A stretch of 64,000 nt of DNA from Phycisphaerales bacterium (GTDB taxonomy: Bacteria; Planctomycetota; Phycisphaerae; Phycisphaerales; UBA1924). Made by a program: the position numbers and the translations under genes. The DNA lies in contig DASPKU010000001.1 in the NCBI GenBank assembly GCA_035627955.1, positions 372,001-436,000 of the forward strand. The letters are read 5' to 3'. The first letter of the stretch is position 1; the number at the start of each line of letters is the position of its first letter. Below, piece after piece: positions 16,680 through 24,928 of the stretch. A model generated the notes under the pieces. The model saw only the letters and a list, made by a program, of their open reading frames with translations, was not told where the DNA came from and made no database searches.

Positions 16680-18197
16680 ATGCCAGAAAATAGAGACCAG
16701 ATCGTCACAACCGGTGTCCAGGGCCTCGACATTGTCCTCAACGGCGGGCTCCCCGCCGGGCACGTGTACCTCGTCGAGGGCACGCCGGGCTCGGGCAAGA
16801 CCACCATCTCCCTCCAGTTCCTCCTCGAGGGCGTCAAGAGGGGCGAGAAGGCCCTCTACATCACCCTGAGCGAGACCAGGATGGAGATCGAGAAGATCGC
16901 CCGCTCCCACGGCTGGGACATCAAGGGCATCGAGATCTTTGACCTCGCCGCCAGCCTCGGCACCATCACCGAGGAGGACCAGTACACCGTCTTCCGCCCC
17001 AGCGAGGTCGAGCTCGGCGAGACGAGCAAAAAGATCGCCGATGAGATCGAGAAGCACAAGCCGACGCGCGTGGTGATCGACTCGCTCAGCGAGATCCGCC
17101 TGCTGGCCCGCGACCCGCTGCGTTACCGCCGCCAGGTTCTGGGGTTTAAGCACTTCTTCATCGGGCGTGGGAGCACCGTGCTCCTGATTGACGACATGAC
17201 GGCCGCGGACGGGGACGACCAGCCGCAGTCGATTGTGCACGGCCTCATCCAGCTCGACCGCGTGGGGTCGGACTACGGCGCCGAGCGCCGCCGCATCCGC
17301 GTCGTCAAGCTCCGCGGCGCCGCCTTCCGCGGCGGGCACCACGACCTCCTCATCAACAGGGGCGGCATCGAGGTCTTCCCGCGCCTGGTCTCCAGTCTCC
17401 ACGAAGTCCAGTTCGAGGACCGCCCCGCCTCCAGCGGCGTCGCCGAGCTCGACCAGCTCCTCGGGGGCGGCGTCGACCGCGGCACCAGCACCCTCATCAC
17501 CGGCCCCGCCGGCACCGGGAAGTCCGCCATCGCGACTCAGTTCGCCTACACGGCCCTCAAGCGCGGCGAGAAGGTCGCCGTATTCGCCTTCGAGGAAAAC
17601 CAGCGGATCGCCTGCCGCCGCTCCAAGGCCTTGGGCATGGACATTGAGCCGTTCATCAAGAACGGCCAGTGCTCCTTCCGTCACACCGACCCAGCCGAGC
17701 TCTCGCCCGGCGAGTTCGCGGCCCTCGTCCGCCGCAGCGTCGAGCAAGACGGTGTCACGGTCGTTGTCATCGACAGCCTCAACGGCTACCTCAACGCCAT
17801 GCCCGAGGAGCGGTTCCTGACCGCGCAGCTGCACGAGCTGCTCGCCTACCTCAACCATCGCGGCGTCGTCACCCTGATGGTCCTGGTGCAGCGGGGCATG
17901 ATGGGTGCGGGGATGGCCCCGCCCGTGGACGTCAGCTACCTGTCGGACACCATCATCCTGCTGCGTCACTTCGAAGCCTTCGGGGCCGTGCGGAAGGCGA
18001 TCTCCGTGGTCAAGAAGCGCTCCGGCAGCCACGAGGACACCATCCGCGAGCTGCGCTTCGAGCCCGGGCGCGTCCGCGTTGGTGAAACGCTCGAGCGATT
18101 CCGCGGCGTGCTCACGGGCGTCCCGATGTACGTGGGGACCGAGGGCGGACTGATGAAGGACGATCGCGTGAACCGCGCCCCGGAGAGCGACGTGTGA
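16680..18197 (+). CDS. KaiC-like tandem RecA-fold ATPase
   Basis: 505 residues with two KaiC/RadA-type RecA domains. The first has Walker A GTPGSGKT (34-41) and the second GPAGTGKS (about 275-282). Each is preceded by the family's G-x-x-x-L-D-x-x-L-x-G-G lead (GVQGLDIVLNGGLPAG and GVAELDQLLGGGVDRG). The positions that carry the paired catalytic glutamates of cyanobacterial KaiC read ITLSETRMEI and AFEENQRIA here. It is therefore a KaiC homolog of the non-clock type often paired with signalling kinases. ATG at 16680 is used; GGAC lies upstream. The stop overlaps the GTG start of the histidine kinase (GTGA), so the two are translationally coupled. Confidence 0.9.
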   Translation: MPENRDQIVTTGVQGLDIVLNGGLPAGHVYLVEGTPGSGKTTISLQFLLEGVKRGEKALYITLSETRMEIEKIARSHGWDIKGIEIFDLAASLGTITEEDQYTVFRPSEVELGETSKKIADEIEKHKPTRVVIDSLSEIRLLARDPLRYRRQVLGFKHFFIGRGSTVLLIDDMTAADGDDQPQSIVHGLIQLDRVGSDYGAERRRIRVVKLRGAAFRGGHHDLLINRGGIEVFPRLVSSLHEVQFEDRPASSGVAELDQLLGGGVDRGTSTLITGPAGTGKSAIATQFAYTALKRGEKVAVFAFEENQRIACRRSKALGMDIEPFIKNGQCSFRHTDPAELSPGEFAALVRRSVEQDGVTVVVIDSLNGYLNAMPEERFLTAQLHELLAYLNHRGVVTLMVLVQRGMMGAGMAPPVDVSYLSDTIILLRHFEAFGAVRKAISVVKKRSGSHEDTIRELRFEPGRVRVGETLERFRGVLTGVPMYVGTEGGLMKDDRVNRAPESDV

Positions 18198-19993
18198 AGC
18201 AGCGGCGTCGCCAAGTAGCCGCCCCTCCGGGCATCCTCGCGGTCTGCGCCCCCAGCGGGAAGGACGCCGAGATGATGCTGCAGGCACTCCTGAAGGAGGG
18301 GCTGCAGTGCCGCGCCTTCGCGGGGATGGCGGGCCTGTGCGCGGCCCTCGAGGCCGGGGCCGAGCTGGCGATCGTGGCCGAGGAAGTACTGAACCAGGAC
18401 TCGGTCACCCTGCTGTCCGCGGTGCTCGAGACGCTGCCCAGCTGGTCCGACCCGCCGGTCATCGTGCTGGGTGCGCCCAACCGGGAACCCTCGCCCAAGC
18501 TCATGGCGTACCTCGGCACGCTGGCCAATATTACGGTGGTCGAGCGTCCCACCCGTCCGCTCACGCTGCTCGCGGTGGTGCGCTCCGCCCTGCGAGCACG
18601 AGCACGTCAGCATGAGACCCGTGAGCTTTTCGAAGAGCTCAAGGCGTCCCGCGAAGAGATCTCCCGCCACCGTGACGAACTGGCCGACGCCGTTCGCCGC
18701 CGCACCGAGGAGCTCCAGTCGGTCAACGCGGCCCTGCGGCTGAGCGAGCGCATGGCCGCGATCGGCACGCTCTCGGCGGGCATCGGCCACGACATCGCCA
18801 ACCTGCTCCTCCCGGTGCGCGTGCACATTGACGCGCTCGAGCAGAACGCCAACGGCAAAAACAATGGGGTCCACACGAGCCCCTCGGACCACATCCCGGC
18901 CATCCGCGCCTGCATCGGCCACCTCCAGCGTCTCAGCGCTGGCCTGCGGCAGATGGCGCTGGACCCCGACGACACCAGCGCCGCCGGCCCCGGCACCGAG
19001 GACACCGACCTGACGGAGTGGTGGCAGACGGCCGAACCAGTCATTCGCAACACGCTGCCCAAGGGCGTCCGCCTGGAGGCCGATATCGCGCCCGGGCTGC
19101 GGGCCTCCATCGCCGCTCACCAGCTCAGCCAGGCCATCGTCAACCTCGTTCAGAACGCCGGCGACGCCATCGCGAGCAGGGGCGGCAAGCCCGGCGGCAT
19201 GGTCCGCGTGTGGGCGCGCCCCGGGCGCGAGGGCGTGCCTCCGCGTAGCGGGCAGCCCACGATGTGGGGCACGTGGCCCGGCGAGGACCGTGTCCGCGTC
19301 GGCGTGACCGACGACGGCCCCGGCATGTCCGAGGAAGTCCGCCGCCGCTGCCTCGAACCACTGTTCACCACCAAGACGCGCCGCCTTTCCACCGGCCTGG
19401 GCCTGGTGCTCGTGAAGGGCATCGTTCAGCGCGCGGGCGGCGAACTCTCGATCCACAGCGACAACAACCCCAACTCCACCACCCACGGCACCACCTTCAC
19501 GCTCACGCTTCCCATCCCAGCCGGTGCCCGCGCCGCTCGCCCCAAAGCCGCGGTGACCGTGCGCGATCCCCGCTTCCGCGGCTTCATATCCTCCACGCTC
19601 AAGTCGCTCGGTTACGAGCCCGACCCTTACAGCCCCGAACTCCTCGCGGCGACCACCGCCGCGGCGCTGTCCACGGCCGCGCGGGTCCGCCAGAGCTCAG
19701 GTACCGCTCTCCTCAACACCCCCACCGCCAGCAGCTCCACAGGTCATGTCAACGCGGCGTCACTGGGAGAGGCTTGCCTCTGGATCACCGATCCGGACGT
19801 CACCACCCCCGGCGATGTGCACGCCTTCGCGGCGTCCGGGCGTGATCGGAAGGTGCTGGTCCTTGGTCCGGGGGGCCTTGCTAAGTCCAGCGCGACCGCC
19901 TTGGATGACGTCATGGACCGCGTCGTTGACTTCCCCAGCCGCCCGGGCCCGACACAGGTGCGCGAGGCGCTCTCGTCTCTGTGCGCGAGATAA
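18194..19993 (+). CDS. Hybrid-like sensor histidine kinase coupled to KaiC-like ATPase
   Basis: 599 residues, GTG start overlapping the upstream stop. Residues ~1-130 look like a receiver fold without a clear phospho-acceptor Asp (ILAVCAPSGKDAEMMLQALL). A coiled-coil linker (ELKASREEISRHRDELADAV) leads to the dimerisation helix with the phospho-accepting His199 in GTLSAGIGHDIANLL. The HATPase domain has the N box VNLVQNAGDAIAS, G1 VTDDGPGMS and G2 STGLGLVLVKGIVQRAGGEL. About 150 C-terminal residues form a second degenerate receiver-like module. No transmembrane helix: a cytosolic kinase. Its partner is probably the KaiC-like ATPase; the output regulator is not adjacent. Confidence 0.88.
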   Translation: MKQRRRQVAAPPGILAVCAPSGKDAEMMLQALLKEGLQCRAFAGMAGLCAALEAGAELAIVAEEVLNQDSVTLLSAVLETLPSWSDPPVIVLGAPNREPSPKLMAYLGTLANITVVERPTRPLTLLAVVRSALRARARQHETRELFEELKASREEISRHRDELADAVRRRTEELQSVNAALRLSERMAAIGTLSAGIGHDIANLLLPVRVHIDALEQNANGKNNGVHTSPSDHIPAIRACIGHLQRLSAGLRQMALDPDDTSAAGPGTEDTDLTEWWQTAEPVIRNTLPKGVRLEADIAPGLRASIAAHQLSQAIVNLVQNAGDAIASRGGKPGGMVRVWARPGREGVPPRSGQPTMWGTWPGEDRVRVGVTDDGPGMSEEVRRRCLEPLFTTKTRRLSTGLGLVLVKGIVQRAGGELSIHSDNNPNSTTHGTTFTLTLPIPAGARAARPKAAVTVRDPRFRGFISSTLKSLGYEPDPYSPELLAATTAAALSTAARVRQSSGTALLNTPTASSSTGHVNAASLGEACLWITDPDVTTPGDVHAFAASGRDRKVLVLGPGGLAKSSATALDDVMDRVVDFPSRPGPTQVREALSSLCAR

Positions 19994-20131
19994 CTCGCGG
20001 AACTGAAGGTGTTTGCGGTTGTGGGCACGTCCGAGAACGCATTCTGCATTCAGATCTTTTCAAGTTTCACTCACCACTCCCCTACTGACGATTGCAAACC
20101 CGCGTAGGGGGGGTACTGTCCCCACGCGTGT

Positions 20132-20156
20132 CCGCGGGCATTCGTTCCGCCCGCGG
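20132..20156 (+). promoter_or_regulatory. Stem-loop in the leader of the VPLP-CTERM gene
   Basis: CCGCGGGC / GCCCGCGG, 8 perfect base pairs around a 9-nt loop, ending 31 bases before the start codon. It is close enough to the ribosome site (GAGAGGGAAGG) to be part of the 5' untranslated leader. A regulatory role is inference. Confidence 0.4.
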
Positions 20157-20187
20157 GAGAGAGTTCGTCAGAGAGGGAAGGTCCGCA

Positions 20188-20913
20188 ATGCTCCGTTCCA
20201 TGATCGTCACCGCCGGCGCGGGCGCGCTTTTCGCGTCCACCGCCGCCGCAACCCCCGTGTTTGTCGGTTTTATCGAGTTCCGCGACAGCTACGGCAGCAC
20301 CGGGGGCGGCGAGTTCCGCGCCACCGGCAAAACCGGCTGGAGCATCGAGGTCAACCGCACCGGCACCGCCTTCCAGGGCGGCATCGCCTCGGCCCCCGGC
20401 ATGTTCGAGACCTTCTGCCTGGAGGACTTTGAGAACCTGCCCTTCGAGGTCACCAACTACAAGGCCGATATCAACACAGAGACCGTCGCCCAGGCTTCGG
20501 CCTACGCCGGCGGCAATCACGGCGGTTTCAACGACGCCCTCGACCCTCGCACGGCCTACCTCTACCACCACTTCCTTGCCGGCACCCTCGCCACCCCGTA
20601 CGACTACGTGAACGAGGCCAACCGCATCGACGACGCCAACGCCATGCAAACGGCGATCTGGTTCATCGAGCAGGAGCGCACCGACGCTCTCTCCGGCAAG
20701 GCCCTCGCCCTCTTCAATGAGGCTGACGCGGCCGTGACCAGCGGCGCCTGGGTTGGCCTGGGCAACGTCCGGGTGCTCAACATCTACACCAACACCGCCC
20801 GCGCCGACTACCAGGACGTGATCGTCGAGCTCGTCACCATCCCGCTGCCCACGGGCGCGGCGATGGCCGGCGTCGGCCTGGCCGGTCTTGGCCTGGTCCG
20901 CCGCCGCAAGTGA
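20188..20913 (+). CDS. Exported protein with VPLP/PEP-CTERM-type sorting signal
   Basis: 241 residues. The N-terminal signal peptide (LRSMIVTAGAGALFASTAAA, cleavage before TPVFVG) is followed by a beta-rich region with FETFCLEDFENLPFEV. Then comes YLYHHFLAG...MQTAIWFIEQERTD, a pattern I have seen in planctomycete exported CTERM proteins. The C-terminus IPLPTGAAMAGVGLAGLGLV followed by RRRK is a tripartite sorting signal (PLP motif, hydrophobic helix, basic end) of the PEP/VPLPA-CTERM class. These are processed by an exosortase-type enzyme and end up in the envelope or extracellular matrix. GGGAAGG precedes the ATG. A perfect terminator follows the stop. Confidence 0.8.
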   Translation: MLRSMIVTAGAGALFASTAAATPVFVGFIEFRDSYGSTGGGEFRATGKTGWSIEVNRTGTAFQGGIASAPGMFETFCLEDFENLPFEVTNYKADINTETVAQASAYAGGNHGGFNDALDPRTAYLYHHFLAGTLATPYDYVNEANRIDDANAMQTAIWFIEQERTDALSGKALALFNEADAAVTSGAWVGLGNVRVLNIYTNTARADYQDVIVELVTIPLPTGAAMAGVGLAGLGLVRRRK

Positions 20914-20934
20914 TCCGCCAACACGATCGATCCA

Positions 20935-20966
20935 CAAGGCCCCGGACCTCAGGGTCCGGGGCCTTG
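20935..20966 (+). terminator. Strong intrinsic terminator of the VPLP-CTERM gene
   Basis: Perfect 14-bp stem CAAGGCCCCGGACC / GGTCCGGGGCCTTG with the 4-nt loop TCAG, then TACATTTG. It begins 21 bases after the stop and ends 13 bases before the next start codon. Confidence 0.85.
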
Positions 20967-20979
20967 TACATTTGCTCCG

Positions 20980-22083
20980 ATGCAAGGCCCCGCCGACCAC
21001 CCCACCACTCTCCCTGACGGGCTGCCAGTGCCCACCGATGACGGCCTTGCGCTTCACCTCGTCCACGCGCGACTGCCGTCCCTCCCGCTCCCTGGGACTG
21101 ACGGTCGCGAGCACATCCTCGCGGAGCTGACCTCCCCCACTGTTCTCTTCTTCTACCCGCGCACGGGCGTGCCGGGGCAGCCGCCCAACCTTGGCTTCGC
21201 GGGCGAGCCGTGGGAGTCGATCCCCGGGGCCCGCGGCTGCACGCCCCAGAGCTGCGGCTTCCGCGACCTGCACTCGCAGTTCCAGCAACTCGGCGTCGCC
21301 GTGCACGGCGTCTCGACTAACACCACCGAGCACCAGCGCGAGTTCAAGCAGCGCAACCACGTGCCCTTTGAGTTCCTCAGCGACTCCTCCCTCGCCCTTA
21401 CGCGCCACATGCGGCTCCCCACCTTTGAGTTCCCCGTCGAGAGCGGCGGGCCAAGCACGCTTATTCGCCGCATGGCGTGGTACTGCGACGGCGGCCGCAT
21501 CCTGAAGGTCTGGTACCCCGTGTTCCCGCCCGACCGCAACGCCGCCACGGTGCTGGAGTGGCTGCGGGCGCGCGACCGCGTCCGGCTCCGGCCGATCAAC
21601 GCCACCGACCACAGCTACCTCGAGCAGGAGATGACCCGCCATTGGGGCGGCACGCAGATCTGGTCCCGGGGCGAGATGTACGAGGGGCTCGAACTCACCG
21701 GCCTGATCGCCGAGGTCGACGGCGAGCGCGCCGGCGCGATCACCTGGAGCGTGCTCTCGGGCGGCTACTTGTTCGAGGTGGTCACCGTCAGCACCACGCT
21801 CGAGAGCGCCGGGGTAGGGGAAAAGCTCCTCGACGCCGCGGTGCTCGAGGCGCAGCGGCTGGGGTGCTCCCGGGCCTTCCTCACCACCACCAACGACAAC
21901 ATGCGGGCCCTGCGCTTCTACCAGAAGAGGGGGTGGCGGATCTGCATGCTCCACCGCGGCATGGTGGACGAGGCCCGCCGCCGCAAGCCGTTCATTCCTC
22001 GAGTGGGGCTGGGCGGCATACCACTACGGGACGAGATCGAGCTGGAGCTGTGGCTGGAAGAACCGCGGGAGGACGTGCCGTGA
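20980..22083 (+). CDS. BCP-type peroxiredoxin fused to a GNAT acetyltransferase
   Basis: 367 residues in two domains. Residues ~1-190 are a bacterioferritin-comigratory-protein/PrxQ peroxiredoxin. VLFFYPRTG and GARGCTPQSCGFRD carry the peroxidatic Cys in GCT and the resolving Cys five residues later, exactly the E. coli Bcp spacing. GVSTNTTEHQREFKQRNHVP and FEFLSDSSLALTRHM complete the fold, with an unusual ~14-residue insertion (PGQPPNLGFAGEPW) before the active site. Residues ~200-330 are GNAT: ITWSVLSGGYLFEVVTV, ESAGVGEKLLDAAV (acetyl-CoA loop) and NDNMRALRFYQKRGWRI. There is no gap or stop between them. The GTG of the next gene overlaps the stop. The physiological link between peroxide reduction and acetylation is unknown. 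Confidence 0.87.
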   Translation: MQGPADHPTTLPDGLPVPTDDGLALHLVHARLPSLPLPGTDGREHILAELTSPTVLFFYPRTGVPGQPPNLGFAGEPWESIPGARGCTPQSCGFRDLHSQFQQLGVAVHGVSTNTTEHQREFKQRNHVPFEFLSDSSLALTRHMRLPTFEFPVESGGPSTLIRRMAWYCDGGRILKVWYPVFPPDRNAATVLEWLRARDRVRLRPINATDHSYLEQEMTRHWGGTQIWSRGEMYEGLELTGLIAEVDGERAGAITWSVLSGGYLFEVVTVSTTLESAGVGEKLLDAAVLEAQRLGCSRAFLTTTNDNMRALRFYQKRGWRICMLHRGMVDEARRRKPFIPRVGLGGIPLRDEIELELWLEEPREDVP

Positions 22084-23000
22084 GCGACGCCAGGCTTGAC
22101 GTGCTGAAGACCTACAAGCTGCACATCGACGGGCAGTTCCCGCGCAGCGAGTCCGGCCGCTCGTGGCCGGTGACCGATGCGAAAGGCAAGGTGCTCGCGC
22201 ACGTCGCCAAGGCCTCCCGCAAGGACCTCCGCGACGCGGTTGAGGCGGCACGGAAGGCCCAGCCCGGCTGGCAGAACGCCACCGCCTACCTCCGCGGCCA
22301 GATCATGTACCGCATGGCGGAGATGATGGAGGGCAAGCGGGCGGAGTTCGCCGGGGCCATCGACGCGGTGAAGGCGGCGAAGCCCGCGGGCGAGACCGGC
22401 AAGGGCAAGCCGAAGGCCGCGCGCACCAAGCCCCTCAGCGGCGACGCCGAAGTGACCGCCGCGATCGACCGCCTCGTGCACTACGCCGGCTGGGCCGACA
22501 AGTACGCGCAGGTGCTCGGCTGCAACAACCCCGTCTCGGGCCCCTACTACAACTTCACGGTAACCGAGCCCACCGGTGTGGTTGCGGTTGTTGCGCCGGA
22601 CGATGCGCCATTGCTGGGCCTGGTTTCGCTGCTCGCTCCCGCGGTGTGCGCCGGCAACACGGTGATCGCGGTCAGCAGCGGGGCCAACCCCGTTCCCGCC
22701 GCCGTGCTGGGCGAGGTCTTCGCCACCAGCGACGTGCCCGCGGGCGTCGTGAACATCCTGACCGGCGACCGTGCCGAACTGATCCCGTTCATCGCCGGCC
22801 ACCGCGACATCGACGCCGTGCACGCGGCCAATCTCTCCGGTGATCAGGCGACCACGCTGCGCGCGGGCGCCGCCGAGAACATCAAGCGTGTGACCGTCCG
22901 CGACGGCATCGAATGGATGGACAACGAGCAGTGCCAGTCACCGTGGTGGATCGAGTCGTTCGTCGAAATGAAGACGGTCTGGCACCCCGCGTCTGTCTGA
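22080..23000 (+). CDS. Half-length aldehyde dehydrogenase-like protein without catalytic domain
   Basis: 306 residues from a GTG overlapping the previous stop (GTGA). It aligns by eye to the NAD-binding half of aldehyde dehydrogenases. KLHIDGQFPRSESGRSWPV is the usual start. GPYYNFTVTEPTGVVAVVAP is followed by LAPAVCAGNTVIAVSSGANP and VPAGVVNILTGDRAELIPF. The ELGGK strand and the G-Q-x-C catalytic segment are absent, and the protein closes with a short segment like the normal ALDH C-terminus (WWIESFVEMKTVWHPASV). It therefore cannot oxidise aldehydes in the usual way. It may be a structural or regulatory partner of a full-length ALDH encoded elsewhere. No frameshift signs are visible; the gene looks maintained. 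Confidence 0.78.
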   Translation: MSDARLDVLKTYKLHIDGQFPRSESGRSWPVTDAKGKVLAHVAKASRKDLRDAVEAARKAQPGWQNATAYLRGQIMYRMAEMMEGKRAEFAGAIDAVKAAKPAGETGKGKPKAARTKPLSGDAEVTAAIDRLVHYAGWADKYAQVLGCNNPVSGPYYNFTVTEPTGVVAVVAPDDAPLLGLVSLLAPAVCAGNTVIAVSSGANPVPAAVLGEVFATSDVPAGVVNILTGDRAELIPFIAGHRDIDAVHAANLSGDQATTLRAGAAENIKRVTVRDGIEWMDNEQCQSPWWIESFVEMKTVWHPASV

Positions 23001-23004
23001 CCAC

Positions 23005-24033
23005 TCACGTTGTGATCAACGACCGGATGAGCGCGGGCCGCTCCGGGCTGCCCGTCCGCGCGCTCAGCATCGCGGCGTGCGCAACCGGCAGGATTGACTG
23101 CACGTTCAGCGGGCCCGGATCGGGCAGCGCGTCGTCGAGCACGCGCCACAGACTCTCGCACAGGACCTCCGCCGCGTGATCCGGCGCGGCACTTCCACGA
23201 ATGCGCGCAGGGTCGCGATGCTCATCACGCTTCATGCCGTCGGGGCCCAGCCACTCGAAACCATCGTCGTAGAACCGCAGCCGCCCCTGCTCCGACAGCA
23301 GGGTCACGCACAGATTCCACCGCGGCGCGGCGTTGCTGACCGCGATCAAGGCCGACCGCCCGTCCACGGTCCGGATCGTCGCGTTCAGGTCCCCGGCGAC
23401 CGACGAAGGCGCTCCCTCCAGCAATCGGCGCGAGCCAACGCCCGTCGGCACGTACGCCGCGTCGATCGACTCCGTCTCCCCCACCAGCCAGTGCACAAGG
23501 TCGATGGCCCCAACCAGCCGCGCTCCCAGCGAGCCCTGGTGCGGCGCGGCCCAGTGCTCCACCAGCACGCTCCGGGCCGCCCCGAACGCCCCCAACGTCT
23601 CCTGCGCCTCCCGGAACACGCGGGACAGGCGTGGCAGCCCCAGAGTCCGGATCGACGCCGCTGGGCTCGGCGTCAGCGTCGTCCAGCCGCCCGCCTCCAG
23701 TTCCAGCGCATTCCCCGGCAGTGGCTCTGCTGACAGCACGCGCACGCCACGCGCGTGCGCCGCTGCCACCGCACCCGCATCCTCCGCCGCCGCACCGGCG
23801 CCAAAGTCCCCCACCGCCAGCAGCAGCACCAGGTCCGTGCGGCTCTCGTGCAGCACGCCGCGCAGATCGTCGGCAGCCTTCGTACCCAGGCCCGCGGCCA
23901 CCGCCCCCGACTGCCCCTTCTGCGGCGACCCCGCGGCCACAAGCTCCAAGCCCGCCCGCTGTACCAGCGCCCGCGCAAGCTCCAGCTGCGCCGGGTTAGC
24001 CCAGATGACCGTGGTATGCAGTGGAGCCGCCAT
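23005..24033 (-). CDS. Gfo/Idh/MocA-like oxidoreductase-type protein
   Basis: 342 residues from the ATG at 24033 (MAAPLHTTVIWANP); an ATG at 24057 would add eight residues. The arrangement is that of a small Gfo/Idh/MocA relative. An N-terminal alpha/beta region (LVLLLAVGDFGAGAAAEDAG) is followed by GVRVLSAEPLPGNALEL, where the E-P motif replaces the canonical E-K-P. A C-terminal beta-sheet domain follows, with SLGARLVGAIDLVHWLVGE and the late LNVQSILPVAHAAMLSARTG helix. The canonical N-terminal G-x-G-x-x-G dinucleotide loop is not evident, so NAD(P) binding is uncertain. The gene is convergent with the ALDH-like gene (4 bp between) and divergent from rnpB. Confidence 0.62.
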   Translation of the reverse strand: MAAPLHTTVIWANPAQLELARALVQRAGLELVAAGSPQKGQSGAVAAGLGTKAADDLRGVLHESRTDLVLLLAVGDFGAGAAAEDAGAVAAAHARGVRVLSAEPLPGNALELEAGGWTTLTPSPAASIRTLGLPRLSRVFREAQETLGAFGAARSVLVEHWAAPHQGSLGARLVGAIDLVHWLVGETESIDAAYVPTGVGSRRLLEGAPSSVAGDLNATIRTVDGRSALIAVSNAAPRWNLCVTLLSEQGRLRFYDDGFEWLGPDGMKRDEHRDPARIRGSAAPDHAAEVLCESLWRVLDDALPDPGPLNVQSILPVAHAAMLSARTGSPERPALIRSLITT

Positions 24034-24110
24034 GCCCGTCCATGCTACCGGCTGTGGTCCGAGAACGGCGAATCCGACAGCCCACGCAGGAGAACCTAGA
24101 ATGACGCTCA

Positions 24111-24548
24111 GTGCGGCAAGGCGGCCGCGGGCTCCGGGCAACCGGGCCTGAGGAAAGTCCGAGCACGGCAGGACACGGTGGTGGGTAACGCCCACCCGCC
24201 CGCGGGCCAGCGGGCGAGAGACAGTGCCACAGAGAACAGACCGCCGATGGCCTTGGGTACCCCGCCGCTCCGCGGCGGAGATCCTGGGCTCAGGCAAGGG
24301 TGAAACGGTGGGGTAAGAGCCCACCGCTCCTCCGGCGACGGAGGGGGCAGGGCAAACCTCACCGCGTGCAAGGTCAAACAGCTCCCGCTTGAGGCCGGTC
24401 CGGCCGATGGGGGCGGGTAGACCGCTTGAGCCCCGCGGCAACGCGTGGCCCAGAGAAATGGTCGCCCACGCCGGAACGTCCGACCCGAGCCCCCGTCAAG
24501 GTGGGTCGGATACGACCGGCGGGACAGAACTCGGCTTATCAGCCGCAC
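24111..24548 (+). ncRNA. rnpB: RNase P RNA, bacterial type A
   Basis: All universal blocks are present in order: GAGGAAAGTCCG (CR-I), CCACAGAGAACAGACCGCC, AGGGTGAAACGGTGGGGTAA followed by GAGCCCACCG, GGGTAGACCGCTTGAG, AGAGAAATGGTCGCC and ACAGAACTCGGCTTAT (CR-V). P1 is closed by GTGCGGC (24111-24117) and GCCGCAC (24542-24548), which sets the ends at about 438 nt. The RNA is the catalytic subunit that removes tRNA 5' leaders. The P12 arm, normally a short variable hairpin, contains an exact copy of a 24-nt palindrome found elsewhere in the window. Confidence 0.97.
24255..24278. repeat. 24-nt palindromic repeat inside the P12 arm of RNase P RNA
   Basis: Identical over 24 nt to the copy at 34665-34688 and to the reverse copy at 8053-8076: GGGTACCCCGCCG followed by CTCCGCGGCGG. 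It sits between GATGGCCTT and GAGATCCTGGGC, extending P12 with its own hairpin CCGCCGC-TCC-GCGGCGG. Confidence 0.9.
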
Positions 24549-24557
24549 GGCCACGAC

Positions 24558-24595
24558 GCGGGCCTCTGGGAACACCGGGGGCTCGCGGCCTTTTT
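24558..24595 (+). terminator. Probable terminator of rnpB
   Basis: Nine pairs GCGGGCCTC / GGGGCTCGC (two G-U) with an 11-nt loop, followed by GGCC and TTTTT at 24591-24595. Placed 10 bases after the P1 helix of rnpB. The rest of the 380-bp gap to the next start shows no gene. Confidence 0.65.
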
Positions 24596-24928
24596 GCATA
24601 TCGGCACGGCCCGTGCATGCGTCGTTCGCCCGCGGTTCGTGAGCACAACCCTCCCCCTGCTCAGAGGGAGGCTTGACACGCCCCCCCAGGTAAGTACTGT
24701 GGGCGCGGAGAGATTCAGCGCCACGCGCCCTTCGGCGCGGCACAAGGAGAGATTCCCGGGGGATTGCAGACGAAGCGCACGCACGCCGATAAACAGCGGC
24801 GCGCGTCGCCGCATGTGCGAAGTTCACCAGTTTACAACCGCCGTGCTCGTGTGGGCACGGCGTGCGGGATCATTGGCCGCATGTCGCGGTCCGGGTTTGT
24901 GGTTCGTGGGTCTGTCGAGGAGAACTCT

